From Mactra quadrangularis (lineage: Eukaryota > Mollusca > Bivalvia > Venerida > Mactridae), in contig CM046304.1 of NCBI GenBank assembly GCA_025267735.1, positions 2,790,001 through 2,854,000 on the forward strand: 64,000 nucleotides of DNA, given 5' to 3'. The notes under the pieces were generated by a model. The model saw only the letters and a list, made by a program, of their open reading frames with translations, was not told the DNA's origin and searched no databases. A program made the translations under genes and the position numbers. Shown here piece by piece: positions 24,951 through 37,173 of the stretch (position 1 is its first letter; each line of letters starts with the position of its first letter).

Positions 24951-25691
24951 AGGTTCTTGCTATACTTAATCTCAAGAAATTGTCAAATTATTATCTGTCC
25001 AGCAATGTTCTCAAAATGTTTTCCAAAAGTACTTTTCCCAATTTTTTCAAATAATAGAAAATGCACCAACAAAAAGTTTTCACAAACAAATAACAAAAAT
25101 AACGCTCTAATTTTCTGGCAATTCACATGTGATCTGAGCTGTCAAACAGAAACGGACATTCAAACAAAATTTACAAAATTTGCACATAAACAGACTAAAC
25201 ACTAATTTTTACTCTTTGGATATTTCTCTAAGCATTTGCTCACAAACACATGTGTAAAATTTATGATACCAAATTTAAGTATTTCTTTTCATAAATTTCT
25301 CATTCAGCTCCAATTCAGTTAGACAAGAAATTTGCACAAAAATTATCCCCAAGTTTTTTAATTCAATGTTACTGGTATAACAATCTGACAATAAAGATGC
25401 AGAATTTAGATAACAGTAATAAAATTATTATAAATGCTTCAATATTTTGCTAGTAATTAAAACATATATAAGATATTGGTGACATTGAAAAATTGACATA
25501 AATTTGGGTAACTTAAATGCGAAAATACCTAAATAAAATATCAAAAATACTTTTGCGACATAAAACAATTTAAATTATGTAATTTCTAAAAATTTCACAA
25601 GACGGTAAAAATTAAAAGAAATGAACCTAAAATTAACTCTTTTAAACTCTGGCGACAAAAAATAATTTCAAATAATCATTTAAATGCCTCA
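24951..25691. other. LARD interior, leader side
   Basis: AT-rich sequence next to the primer site. The plus-strand frames of 67 and 114 residues (24851-25205) are antisense and have no recognisable domain. Confidence 0.45.
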
Positions 25692-25710
25692 GATCCCGCT
25701 TCTGACACCA
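25692..25710 (-). other. Primer-binding site, tRNA-Leu type
   Basis: The minus strand reads TGGTGTCAGAAGCGGGATC three bases inside the 5' LTR. TGG is the complement of a tRNA CCA end, and the following bases closely match animal tRNA-Leu 3' ends as I remember them (one or two differences). This fixes the element orientation. Confidence 0.8.
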
Positions 25711-25713
25711 ATT

Positions 25714-28190
25714 TGTGGCGAACCCGGACCCCGACTCTCTCTCTCTGCCTCGGATCTGGGTCCTTGTTTGTTCGATATGTCGGTTAATTCTAAGTTCAAC
25801 TAGGTGCTAGCTTCTTTTTAACTAGCGGTTCGTCAGGATGACACCAGTGACTAACTTATACGGGATAGTCACAGCCCGCTGAGTATTGAGACAAATACTC
25901 AGATAAAATGTGAATATGAATTGCCTTCTTCAAATGCCTAACTTCCGCAACGTTCGATGCGTACGCGCTCCTAAGGAACGTGCACACCGCAAGCGTTCAG
26001 AAATTCAGGGATTTAAGGCAAGTTCAGGAACTCTGAGTTAAGATCTAAATAATGAAAACACCTGGTTTGCTACTAAATTTATTTTTGAATGATGAACCAA
26101 AAGTGAAAACTAGATAACAAAAGTAAGATCATGAGGCGAAAACAAACTTTTAGGCGAAAACTTTAAAAACCAAGTAAGAAAAATATAAGTAAGATAGAAA
26201 AGGCAAAAATGACTATAAGCGAAAACGTTAAAAACAAGTAGCATAAAAGTAAGGCAAAAATGAACTTAACATAACATACAGTAAGTAAGATAGAAAAGAC
26301 AAAAATAAGACGAAAAATAAGTGAGATAAGAAAACAAATGAGATAGGAAAGGCAAAAATATATACAAGTATTTACATTAATACCCAAATTATGTCAAAGT
26401 CTTAACTAAAGTAAACAGTGTCAAAAATACCTTATATTAAAACTAAGTCATAATCTGCATATGACTCTGCAGTAGTAAAACAACTATTTCTGAGTAATAA
26501 TCAACATTTCAAACAAGCTAAGTTATAAGTAAATACATATTTACCGGCTTGCCTGTCCATTTCCAATATAGAATTTAGAATCTAGTCACAAAATTAGAAC
26601 TTAACCAAAATTAAATATCAATAACTAACCCATATTTAATTAATCAATTATTGCTTTTGCAATAACGTAGAAGAATAGAATACTTTTCAAAACTTAGAGA
26701 AAGCAGCAGAGTGCCAAAATCAGGCTGTGCATCAGTTTATAAGACAAAGACAGGTGTCGCCTGATTGGTCAGTTCCAATTCTAATTACATTTTAATTGGC
26801 TGTCACCAATTAAGAAAAGTTGATTGACAAATGTAAGATGCTGATAAGCCCCGCCTACTGACTGGACATATGAGTCATTCAAGCTTCAAAGGTTTTGTAT
26901 TATGTAACCTCTAAATTCCCTATGTAAAAAGTACAAAACCATTTTTGATTGATAATTCAAAAACTATAAATGATATCTAAAATTCAAGATTATCAGTGAA
27001 ATCAGCATATCATTATCTACAAAAAGAGACTAAACTTGACAATATTACTCTAAAGATAAAGAAAATGATATTTTCTTATCTTAGTTAATCTAATATTGAT
27101 AATCTATAAGCCATTGAAAATTGTTAATTTTTCATAAATATAACAATATCAAAATATAATTTACATTTTCATTATCTGTGTATCATTCTGATTAAAATGA
27201 ACCTATGGATGAATATTTTATCTTAAGAAATAATGAAATGATGACTTTGATGAATATTCGCTATAAAATCTTAAAAATCAACATTTAAGCAAAACAAACT
27301 ACATATTATTGATCTGTACACTTTTTTGAATAAAATTAACCTATTGATGGCTATTCTACCTTAAGGAATAGTAAAAAGGTGATTTTGATGAATAAAATCA
27401 TTAAATTGCTTATAAACTCTTAATAAACAATATTATTACAAAAATAAGCACATATTATTCATCTGTAAGTCATACCGATCAAAATAAACATATTGATAGA
27501 TAACTTATCTTGAGAAACAGCGAAAATGTGATTTTGATGAGTTAAAACCATTTTAAAAGTTAAAATGCTAATAGCCAGTAAATAGACAAAATCAAGCAAA
27601 ATAACAATATACATAAGCTTACTTAAATATAGTATTCTGGTTACTAAGGAAATAGCACCCTTAAACTTGCATATAACCATGTCAATAATCATTTAAAAGA
27701 ATTTTAAAACATTTAAATATTTAAAGGCTATAAAATTAGTCTACAAAGTCAATATTTTCTATATAATTTGTCCTTTCAGTACCATAAATCTACAATATAT
27801 TTACCCCTCTAGGTGCCTATTGGTATTACATAACCTTTGGGTGGAACAAAGATACCCTGGTGAGCTCCAATTGACTTGGACATTGGTTGAAATAACTTTT
27901 AGTGTATTCATTATGTAATACTTAGCTGGTCAAAGCAAAAATCCAGACAAAATTAAGTAATATATACCGAAAAATATGTGAATCAAAGAGTCAAAAAGAC
28001 ACCATGCTGAGTGCTAGAACTTTGAGATCCTGACATCAGATAAGATCTATTAAAAATGTTGCATAATACCTAATTGACAGCTGCAATGAATGCTGGGTAA
28101 AATTTGTTAGATATCTATTCCTAGTCTGAGTTGAAATATGTTAGAGAAAATTACAAAAAGAGTCAACTGGCAAAATACAGGTCCTTCACA
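25714..28190 (-). repeat. 5' LTR (in element sense)
   Basis: Same 2,477-bp sequence as 18699-21175. It would carry the element's promoter; no TATA box was singled out. Its outer edge abuts CTCT and then the 22-bp minisatellite. Confidence 0.92.
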
Positions 28191-28616
28191 CTCTGTTGAC
28201 AATTGCTTGTCCCTCTGTGGACAATTGCTTGTTCCTTTGTGGACAATTGCTTATCCCTCTGTGGACAATTACTTATCCCTCTGTGGACAATTGCTTATCC
28301 CACTGTGGACAATTGCTTGTCCCTCTGTAAACAATTGCTTGTCCCTCTGAGGACAATTGCTAGTCCATCTGAGGACAATTGCTTGTTCCTTTTTGGACAA
28401 TCGCTTTTCCCTCTGTGGACAACTGCTTGTCCCTCTGTGGACAATTACTTGTCCCTCTGTGGACATTTACTTTTCCCTCTGTGGACAATTGCTTGTCCCT
28501 CTGTGGACAATTGCTTGTTCCTTTGTGGACAATTGCTTGTCCTTCTGAGGACAATTGCTTGTCCCTCTGTGGACAATTGCTTGTCCCTTTGTGGACAATT
28601 GTTTGTCCCTCTGTAG
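28191..28616. repeat. 22-bp minisatellite, right block
   Basis: About 19 units of GTGGACAATTGCTTGTCCCTCT, continuing the left block at 18541-18694. Open frames in both directions (such as LVPLWTIACPSVDNCLS) come from the repeat and are not genes. Confidence 0.95.
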
Positions 28617-28863
28617 AGGTATGTTTGCTTGATAATTAGAAAGCCCCTCTTTTCTGTTCAGTCATATTATCAACCCACTAGCCCAATATTAAACTGTTTC
28701 TTTTTTTATTTACAGTAGTTCTGCTCTGACCCCTAGATATATAGATAGTCTGTAGGAAGCTATATGTAATATCAAGAAATGAGCCCTTTAACTTACACTA
28801 ATTTTGTTTAAAGGGACTATCAGTGTTTCGATATTGGGCAAATATGAGTGACTGCTACAAATT

Positions 28864-28930
28864 GGGTCAATGTGAAACTAGTCTACATCTTCCCTTATTT
28901 GCCTGCAGTTAGACTATTTTACGCTGAACT
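28864..28930. repeat. Mini-foldback, AGACTAG subfamily
   Basis: Ends GGGTCAATGTGAAACTAGTC and, complemented, AGTTCAGCGTAAAATAGTC pair imperfectly around a short loop containing 'cttatttgcctgc'. Confidence 0.65.
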
Positions 28931-30177
28931 ATCAATATAATGCAAGTTCGTACAACACTTAATTTCTCTTTTCCTGAAAGATGTTCAAAAATATGTCTGC
29001 CTTGCTTGGCAACACCTTAAAATATCTATTCAGCTCAGTTTGAAAAATTGGGACAAACATGTATTTTATTTCAAATTAATCAATGATAAGGTTTCAATCA
29101 TATTCACAAAATGTCAAATATTTACCCCTAAAAATCATTAAAAATTCATTTTTTATATAACTTAAAATATCAACGTTGCTATCGAAAAATTTAAATGGCT
29201 TGGACAGTTTCAAAATACTTGCTCTATATTAAAGAAAACTTTCGCAAAAACTGACCATCGAAACAATTAGTCTAAAATATGTGTTATTTATAAATAAAAG
29301 ATGGTCATCCTTGATAAAAAATCCATCACCAAACCCCTTAGACAAACTTTACTATCTTCCATGACATGACAAATTATTGCTGACCTTCATGTGTCATTTT
29401 TACACATAACTTTCACTTACCCTGCCAATTTGTCAATATTTCAAAATGGCTGCTTGTCAATGAGTTATGTAAAACATGTTATTTTGAGTTGTAAATGTAA
29501 TAAATATCAATTAATATGCTTTTTAGCATTAATATGTAATATAAATGTATTAATTACAACATTTTATGATATTTTTGACAAACAGTTTTACAATAAATTA
29601 GCATTTCTTAAAATTATTTATTAAAGGGAGATAATTTAAGCCAGCTGTTACTTGCAAAGAATCAATAACTTTTAAATTTTACTGATATAAAAATCTAATT
29701 CTTTGCAATAAGTAACAATTATTTTTGATAGTTTTGCAATAAAAATTACAATATTTCTACATTTATTAAAATTATTTATAAGGGGAGGTAATTCAAACCA
29801 ACTGTTACTCTTCAAACACAAAAACACAACATATTCATTCATTTATAAGTACTTCGTAAGAAGTAGATGCACTTTAATATGAAACTGGTTTATTACATAG
29901 AATGAGAATTTATCAATTCACTTAATAGCCTTACAAACTTACATTCAAACACAGCATGGGAAATGATGAAATTTTAAACCAATTAAATATGACATTTACC
30001 ACTAATAGACATGGTGTTTGTTGCTAACATTAAAATATGAACATTTTGTTATGTTGTTTTAAATAAGAAACATACAATAAGATTATTTTACAGTGATAAA
30101 ATCTTTAGTGATATATTTAGATAAGATGGAGAATAACAAAGATTAAGAAGGGCTTTAGTTAGTTTTTTGTTCTGTTT
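28931..30177. repeat. AT-rich; direct repeat with AAGGGAG motifs
   Basis: No gene seen. Two related segments (about 29590-29665 and 29738-29820) share 'aaaattattta(t)taa(a/g)gggag(a/g)taatt..aacc..ctgttact', each bearing the AAGGGAGRTAATT motif. The 77-residue frame at 29391 shows no family. Confidence 0.5.
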
Positions 30178-30445
30178 TTGGTGGGTTTAATGCCGTAGCA
30201 ACACATATGTATAGTTCATCTAACGGCGGTCAGTCAACCTACTCACTCCTCCTGAAAAGGCTAAATCTCTGGATTTAGCTGTTAACCAACTTCTAAGCGC
30301 AAACTTTCGTCAGTAACTGAAAACTGCCCAACATAATTAAAAATCTTTGGTAGGAGGGAGAATGGCTGTAGAAATAATTTCATGACCAAGCTCCACAAAA
30401 GTATGCTCCGCTCGGGAATCGAACCTATGACCCCTCGATCAGTAG
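30178..30445 (-). mobile_element. Lys-type SINE, 5'-truncated
   Basis: It matches the reference copy at 6914 from the tail through the B box region (GGTTCGATTCCC complement visible at 'gggaatcgaacc') and stops at 'gatcagtag', losing the start of the tRNA head. Confidence 0.85.
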
Positions 30446-31240
30446 AAGAAGGGTTTTAGCTAGGTTGTAGAAATTCTATCACCAGTAGATCACAAATTCT
30501 TTAAAATTATTGTATGCCTTTTGTAAGAATAATGTATCCCTATAGTTCAAAGAAAATCAGTGATTGCTAATATTATGTCTCAGACAAAAAGACAACCCTT
30601 CTCCTTCCCCAAATGTTTCCATCAGCCAAAAGTTTAGAAATATTGATGAATTTCATACTGCAAGCAGTTCAATATCAGAAATTACCAGTATGAACCCCTA
30701 GAATTAACACAGATGGCAACCAGACCATTCTCTCATAAATTCATAGAGCCAGTCTATAAGAACCCAAATAACAAAATGTAAAAGAAATTATCAAATATTT
30801 AAAGCAACAGTTAAAGCCTCAAACCAATGATCCAAATTACCGGTAAAAGGAAATACACTGTCAGCTCAACAACCAGTCCATAAGAACCCAAACAACAGAA
30901 ATGTAAAAGAAAGTATCAAATATCTGAAAACATCACACTCAGACTGAAATTGATCATTCTAGTCACATAGTAATATGATGTCAGTACAGTACACCATAGC
31001 ATAAACAATCAACACTGAAACACAGTCAGAGATCTATAGATAGTAACAAAGTGCCATGAATGTTGTGTAAAAACTTGGTATGAAAGTCCTCAGATCTATT
31101 AGACAGGAATGTTGATAAGAATTAACAAACAATTTTATCCTGGCAACTATTTACTCTGCGTCTGCCATTAATTAACCAATTAGTCATAATACTACATGTG
31201 TTTTTCAGGTGAAAAACAGTTACATCTGCAATACCACAAA
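30446..31240. repeat. Degenerate 122-bp duplication; otherwise no gene
   Basis: The block 'ccagtc(t/c)ataagaacccaaa(t/c)aaca' followed by 'atgtaaaagaaa.tatcaaatat' appears at about 30752 and 30872. The rest is AT-rich without exons. Confidence 0.6.
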
Positions 31241-31244
31241 AATA

Positions 31245-31440
31245 TAAAAATATTTCCTCTAATTTGTATTCTTTGAGTTCAATGATTTTACTTGGGTTAT
31301 TAAAATAATTAATAATGTTTCTAATTTATATTCTAGAGTTCAATAAGTTTACTTGAGTTAGATAAATAATAAATATTTCCTCTGATTTATTTTCTTTGAG
31401 TTCATTAGTTTTTCTTTGGGTTAGTTAACTTTCGTCTGCT
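31245..31440. repeat. Three degenerate ~63-bp tandem units
   Basis: Each unit has 'tttcctctaatttgtattctttgagttcaat' then 'ttacttgggtta', with many changes. Confidence 0.7.
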
Positions 31441-31854
31441 GCAAATTGACTGCATCTGTTTTTAATACAGAAAATATGTTTTTGAGATGTACAAGAAGAC
31501 AGAATAAACTATCATAAAGACAACATTATGGAAATATAAACAGTTACTTAGGATATTGCTGCATCCTGACAGCATTGATAAGGTATTAGGTTTTCATAAA
31601 ATGCTGAATCAGGATTTTTACAGATAAATATAAAATTAAAGATTCAAATCCAGCAAATACTATGTAAAAACTTATATATTGGAATGTAAATAAACTTGTG
31701 CAATACAACTTTTGATAACAAAATAATATTTAATATAAATCATTATAGTTGCTTCTGTGATGTTTGTTAACAATTATAGAAATGATATGTATATCAAGTC
31801 AGGTGCTAGAAACTGTCTTCTGCCATCTTGATAGAGTCCACTAACATCAGAAAA

Positions 31855-32120
31855 GCTTTAGGAAGTAGCTCTTAAACACCAAATCAGCTAATGGAAGAAG
31901 CCCTTTAACAGTAAAACAGCATTAAGGGTTGTAGAAAGGAACCCAAATGCCATGAAATCTATAGGAAGGAGCCCTTAAACACCACATCAGCTGTAGTAAG
32001 AACCCCTAAACATCAAAATAGGAACCCCCAAACACTATATTAGCTGTAGGAATGAGGTCTTAAACACCATAACAGCTGTAGGGTGTGGTCATAAACACCA
32101 TGGTAGCTGTCAGAGGGACT
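31855..32120. repeat. Degenerate tandem repeat (CTTAAACACCA..AGCTGTAGGA)
   Basis: Six or seven loose units of about 35-45 bp containing 'taggaa.gagc.cttaaacaccat.tcagctg'. Confidence 0.65.
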
Positions 32121-32591
32121 GTAAATCAAAATGATAAACAAAAAAAAACCAATTTAGATGTTTCCTACGCAGTATGCATTCTGTTCTACCTTGTGCAATA
32201 ACGATCTTTGAAAACTAGTAAATACTGGTATACCATGGAATTTTGTTGTCACACAGTCAAAACATCTTTACTATTCCAAAAATACAACAGAACTATTTTA
32301 TTCTGGTAGAATTTCTGAATATTGATGCTGTGAGTCATAGAACAACCTGTCTGCATTACTTATGATTTCGTCATTTAGTCACATGAGGTATGCGATCATG
32401 TCAGGATTATTCTAGAATCAACAGTTGTTTCACTAATTTATCAAACATACATATACCATGACTATATTCACCTTGAATGCAACTTCTTTGTGTACTTTAG
32501 TAGATTTCACCATCAAAACATACTTAGAACTAGAGCAAATTTTCATGAGGGCAGGTAAAAACATTAAGAACTATGAAACAAGCTTTCTGCT

Positions 32592-32795
32592 ACCTGGCTA
32601 ACTCAGTTGGTAGCGCACAAGTCAACTGATCAAGGGGTTGAAGGTTCAATTCCTGGGCAGGGCATATTTAAGTGGAGCTTAGTCATGAAATTATTTCTGC
32701 AGCCATTCTCCCTTCTACAACTGATACTAAATCATGATGGGCAGTTGTCACTCACTAATGGAAGTATGCACCTAGTAACTGGTAAACAGCTTGAA
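32592..32795 (+). mobile_element. Lys-type SINE, 3'-truncated
   Basis: The head starts ACCTGGCTAACTCAGTTGG, with B box GGTTCAATTCC. The body runs to 'aactggtaaacagc' and then stops. The 66-residue frame here is its translation. Confidence 0.85.
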
Positions 32796-33359
32796 GTATA
32801 TCTTTAATGTTAAAGTTCCTGAACTAATTTGAACTTTTTTTTCAGGAACAAAATTTTCTAAAATATTTCATACATTTTCTTCAAGGTTGCTGCCTGATCC
32901 TTTAAATCTTTAAAAAGAAGATAAAAAACAATACCCACAAAACAACAATAAGTACAAAAGCATAAAATGCTATGTTCATAATAAGACCATCACACAAATC
33001 AAAGACTTTGAATTTTACATCAAAACATTAAAACTCAATTTTACAGCTTTACACAAAATTCCAATCAAAATACATTCACATTGTAAATATTTGAAAATTG
33101 TTTTTTGCATAGATTAATATTATCTTTGCAGTTTGGTGAAGAAGCTAATAAGCAGACGTTTTGGCAACAATTAATCCCCAATGTATCTAAGACTTTCTTA
33201 CTAAAGTATCAAATCATGCTGTTACCCAAGCAACAGCAAAATTCCATCTAAACACAAGTTTAAACTAGTTTTCACAGAAAATATTGCATAAGTCTTAAAC
33301 AATTTTCATGAACAACAACAAAACACCATCTTACATTTCATAATGACTAATTTTCACAT

Positions 33360-33935
33360 TTTTACAGTCTGGTCATATTGCATGCTTGAAGCAGGTGAAT
33401 CATACCTAGCAACAATGGCAATTTTATGTCTGTTTTTGGCTACTTCTCACAGGTCATAGTGTACAAGCTATAAATAAAGAAATCTCAAACAACAACAACA
33501 AATGCAACAACATAAACACCACTTTACACCAGTTGACATATTTTCACAGGTCATATTTTACAATCTAAAACAAAAAAAAAATTCAAACAACATCAACAAA
33601 AACACCAATCTCACTCCATTATCAACATTCACAGACCATATTGTACAAGCTATGCATTAAGAAATCTTGCACAACAACAAAATCATCAATCAAGCCAGTA
33701 TTGACTTATTTTCGAATTTTTACAGACCATAATGTACAAGCTATAAATTAAGAAACCTCATCCAACAACAACAAAAATACCAATCTCAAACCACTAATAA
33801 CTTCATTTCACAGGTCATATTGTACAAGCTATGAATTAAGAAATCTCAAAACTACAACAACACTAACACCAATCTTACACCAGTATCAACCATATTGTAT
33901 AATTCAAAGCAGGTAAATCAACAACAAAAAACAAC
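33360..33935. repeat. Degenerate ~85-100-bp tandem array
   Basis: Six units with 'ttcacaggtcatattgtacaagctataaattaagaaatctc' followed by a CAA-rich spacer, starting near 33360, 33445, 33545, 33630, 33720 and 33806. Confidence 0.8.
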
Positions 33936-34071
33936 AATACTGTTCAGGGGGTTGATATAATCACTCTCAACAAACAACCTAATGTTACCTAGAGGGCTTA
34001 TTTCTATTTCCTTTGATGCGCTAAGCAGATTCCAGTTCAAAACCATTCAATATACTGAATATAGAATTTCA

Positions 34072-34143
34072 AGGGTTGCCCGCAAGACTGTAGTAACTCG
34101 CTCTTTAACGCAATGCACTAACTACAGTCTTGCGGGCAACCCT
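34072..34143. repeat. 72-bp perfect-arm mini-foldback
   Basis: Arms of 23 bp, starting AGGGTTGCCCGCAAGACT, are perfectly complementary across a 26-base loop. The loop and inner arm, 'gtaactcgctctt..gcaat', resemble the loops of the 70-bp copies at 10787 and 35878, although the outer arms differ. Confidence 0.8.
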
Positions 34144-35117
34144 CGACTTGTAGTAAAAGAAAGCATTTCTTATCAAAGTTAATTGGTCTAATTTGTTGCT
34201 TTACTGATTGTATTAAGATAGTTAAATAAGATGCTTAACATAGAACCAACAACCTCCAAAAATATATTGCGTAAAAAAGTTCCTGAAAATTCTTATCTTA
34301 CTGATCAAGGCATCAAGGAATATAAATGACTGGCAGCAGACACTAAGAGGGATCATTCTATCTTACATTAATTAAAGAAGTAAAAACACATTCTTGTTAA
34401 GACATGGCTAGGTGAATCCAGGAGATGGGGGATAAGGGGTAACCTACAATTTTTTGTAGACTCACAGATACTGCCTTCAAATTTTACAATCACTAGCCTG
34501 ATTTTTTTATGTTTTTATGTCTTATAGTTAAGGGCCTAATTAACCACTAGCCCTTAATAACTACATGAAATGAGCAATTCTTACTGTGTCTGAATCAATT
34601 TCCACTTGATCCACACTTTGGATTAGCAGGCAAAGGTGATGACAATACTCAATTTTAAAAATTTGCATAATTATTATTTTGGCATCCTGACCCCCTGACC
34701 CCCCCCCCCCCTATGTAAACTTGGACTGACCCCATTCCCACTAAACCAACATCTGAATCCCCCCCATAATGTATTTTACCCCAAAAACATATAAGTTAAT
34801 TTAGAAAATTACTTTTACACTATCTTACAAACATTCCCAGCATTCCTTGGTTCTCCAGCAGTATTTAAAAGAGATAAAAATATGTAATATTTATATCCAT
34901 GTATCATGGTATCAAATATTAGGTAAAACTTGATAAAATGTTCATTTACTGACAAATGTACCATATTTTATCATTCTATAGATATTTGTACATCAATATA
35001 TCATTGATATTCATGATCATCATACATGTATTTCTAACAAAACAGGTAACAACAGGTGCAGAAACAGTATTATAATTGTTACACAAAAAATACATTTACT
35101 TATTTATTTTATTTATT
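34144..35117. other. No gene seen; C13 homopolymer
   Basis: AT-rich, with a 13-C run at 34699-34711. An exon-like segment near 34600 is listed among rejected items. Confidence 0.4.
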
Positions 35118-35397
35118 TATTTATTGGATTTAGCACCGTATCAACACAATTTAGGTCATTTCACGGCGTCCAACGCACCTAACCTAGCTTTCCTGGACCA
35201 TTGTCTATAACCAGTACTCACCTACCCTTCCACAAGGCCGGAAACTTCTCCATATTATCTAATCAATGGAGGAAAATCGACATTATTGTCAAATTTTCAT
35301 GGAAGGGTATAACCTCCCCGGGTGGGATTAGAATCCGCACCCCCTCGGGCACGAGTATCCAAATCCCGGCGCGCTACCAACTGCGCTATCGACCCGA
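35118..35397 (-). mobile_element. tRNA-derived SINE, family 2 (minus copy)
   Basis: Nearly full-length copy of the element at 11667-11936 in the opposite orientation. The tail is an (AAAT)n run (35100-35125) and the head ends at 'gcgctatcgacccg'. The B box has one change (GATTAGAATCC-like), so it may be weakened. Confidence 0.85.
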
Positions 35398-35877
35398 TAC
35401 ATTTACTTAAGACATTAACTATTATTAAAGAGAGAGAAGACTCAGAGCGAAACCAGCTACTTTTAAGCATGCAGGAAAAATAGCCAGCAGAATGCCATCC
35501 TACTAGCATCAGTAATTAATCCTCATCCAAAGCAAATGCTCCTGATAGCCAAAACCAAACACGTTCCCATTAATGGACAATCTGAGCAATATTGAATGTA
35601 AAAAAGGTCCATCAGATTGCCATTCATTATCATCCTTCTTGTCTTCAAACAAAAACTGGTAACATTTACAGAATGATGATAATGATAAGATGTTAATCTT
35701 TACATTACAGAAACAATCTAAAGTGGTTTTGGATGGCATACAAATATTTCAAACAAATTCTTTACACAACTAGCTAAGCATCCAACTCAATATAAGTAGA
35801 AGAGAATGGTAATGTGGCACTTTTTTCAATCTATACCTTTGAGGCATCAAAAAATAATCAAATACCTTATACATCAT
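35398..35877. other. No gene seen
   Basis: Short minus-strand frames (35297-35509 overlapping the SINE, and 35509-35739) show no recognised domain. Confidence 0.35.
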
Positions 35878-35947
35878 GGGTTTAGCGCAAAACGATTGTA
35901 ACTTAATTGCAAACAAGAGTGAGTTACGACTGTTTTGCGCTAAACCC
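35878..35947. repeat. Mini-foldback, TTAGCGCAAAA subfamily
   Basis: 70 bp, ends GGGTTTAGCGCAAAACGATT and complement. It has the same length and interior order as 10787-10856 (gattgtaactt, then gagtta). Confidence 0.75.
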
Positions 35948-35954
35948 TTGATAT

Positions 35955-36480
35955 TAAATGCCTTCCCCTAATAAATGCCCCTCATTTCTGATATTTCATA
36001 TTAAATTTCATCATATTAATACAGCTCTCTGCTGCCCATTTTGGAAAAGACCTTATAATCGCTGAAAAATGTCTTCCCCTAATAAATGCCCCATATTTCA
36101 AATTTAATTACCCTTTTTCACCATTTTAGGATACTGTTTACAAAGCTCTCTACCCTACCTTTGAAAATACCTTATATTCTCTGTAAAATGCTTCTCCCTA
36201 ATAAATACCCCACAATTCATACTTCATGTTGTAATGTCACTATTTTTCTCATACACTTAATGAAGTCTGCCCCTCCCACCACTTTAGAAAATGTAACACC
36301 AGAGGGGGGGCATTTTAGAGAATATATGTGGTACCTAATAATCTAACGGCACCCATTTTGGAATGTAACACCTTTCAGGATTTTTTTGGAAGATGTATTG
36401 TTCTTAGAATTTAAAAGTACCTACAATGGAAAATGTAACACCTCATGGGGAGCACTTAATACAATATATACGGTACTTAG
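35955..36480. repeat. Degenerate tandem units (CCCCTAATAAATGCCCC; AATGTAACACC)
   Basis: Three units of 107-120 bp contain 'cttcccctaataaatgcccc' (near 35962, 36069, 36189). Three further shorter units contain 'aaatgtaacacc' (36292, 36363, 36437). The AATAAATG word also recurs near 43020. Confidence 0.7.
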
Positions 36481-37154
36481 AATCTAATGATATAAAGACT
36501 TAGAAAAGTACTTGTGAACACATTTCATATACAGCTGTTTAAGATGAAAATCAGGAAAGAAAAATGGAACAAAAAAGTTTAGTAAAATAAAAGAGCAACT
36601 TGTTTGTTCAGAAAATATCATTGTTAAAAAACACTGACAGGTTGGCACGGGTGATACCATCTTGTTCTTTGGGTGAATGACCCAAGAAAAAAACATCCTA
36701 ATTGACATACAACAGGTTCATACTGTAATGGGTCAAAAACTTTAGATTTCAGGAATATATTTTTTCTGTTTGATAATCACATAAATTTTTCAACACCACA
36801 ATAAAATGAAGCCTAAAACCATTTTAGTAACAAGAAATGTAATGTGGAAACCACATGAAATCTGGATTTAAAAACTTTATTAAAAAATGTCAAAGGGAAA
36901 TAATCCACAATAAAGCCAGGTAGAGTTGTGGTTACTTTCTAATTCTGTTCACCACATACCGGATAGTATGTTATCATTGTATGAAGTTTGGTAAAGATCT
37001 GACAATAAATGGCAGAAATATATGCTAAATTGAAAATTTTAACGCAATTGTTAACGACACCTGACGGCTGCCCGTGTTTCACCAAACTATTAGCCAAATT
37101 TTTTCGTTGAAAAATCCGGCTAAAAAATATAAAAGGAAAAAGCAGTTGACCTAC
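36481..37154. other. No confident gene; dispersed-repeat-like text
   Basis: The stretch 'gtatgaagtttggtaaagatctgacaat' resembles a widespread bivalve repeat style also seen at 60690. An exon-like 39-nt segment here is listed under rejected items. Confidence 0.35.
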
Positions 37155-37173
37155 CTGGTGCATCAGTGACCAT
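37155..37173 (-). CDS. Possible short alternative first exon (MVTDAP), weak
   Basis: The minus strand reads ATG in strong start context (A at -3, G at +4), six codons M-V-T-D-A-P plus one G, then a GTAGGT donor. The phase equals that of the other proposed first exons, so it could feed the shared exon at 1595. It is only 19 coding bases, so chance is a serious alternative; there is no other support. Confidence 0.25.

Larger units (their letters stand above)
18699..28190 (-). mobile_element. Non-coding LTR retrotransposon (LARD-like), 9.5 kb
   Basis: Two direct repeats of 2,477 bp (18699-21175 and 25714-28190) lie exactly 7,015 bases apart, with no difference seen by eye. Each runs TGTGGCGAAC...CTTCACA, so the ends are TG and CA in element sense too. 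The flanks carry CTCT at 18695-18698 and 28191-28194, a 4-bp target duplication. A primer-binding site sits next to the right-hand LTR on the minus strand, so the element reads right to left. The 4.5-kb interior holds no gag or pol frame, only a 21-bp satellite and AT-rich sequence. Long LTRs with a long non-coding interior define LARDs, which must borrow proteins from a relative. Unchanged LTRs mean a recent insertion. Confidence 0.9.

Noticed and set aside
28138..28639. Repetitive Leu/Pro/Trp/Cys-rich frames on both strands
   Set aside because: Translation of the 22-bp minisatellite.
33387..33410. Another 24-nt phase-compatible segment
   Set aside because: No pyrimidine tract before the AG; it lies in a degenerate tandem array.
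34585..34620. Minus-strand exon-like segment reading VDQVEIDSDT before GTAAGA
   Set aside because: The splice signals are fair but the phase (2 to 0) does not fit the other exons, and the frame is open well beyond it without similarity to anything.
36960..36998. A 39-nt minus-strand segment with good splice signals and phase 1 to 1 (DLYQTSYNDNILS)
   Set aside because: The text lies in what looks like a dispersed repeat (gtatgaagtttggtaaagatctgacaat), and other frames are open too, so the match is probably chance.
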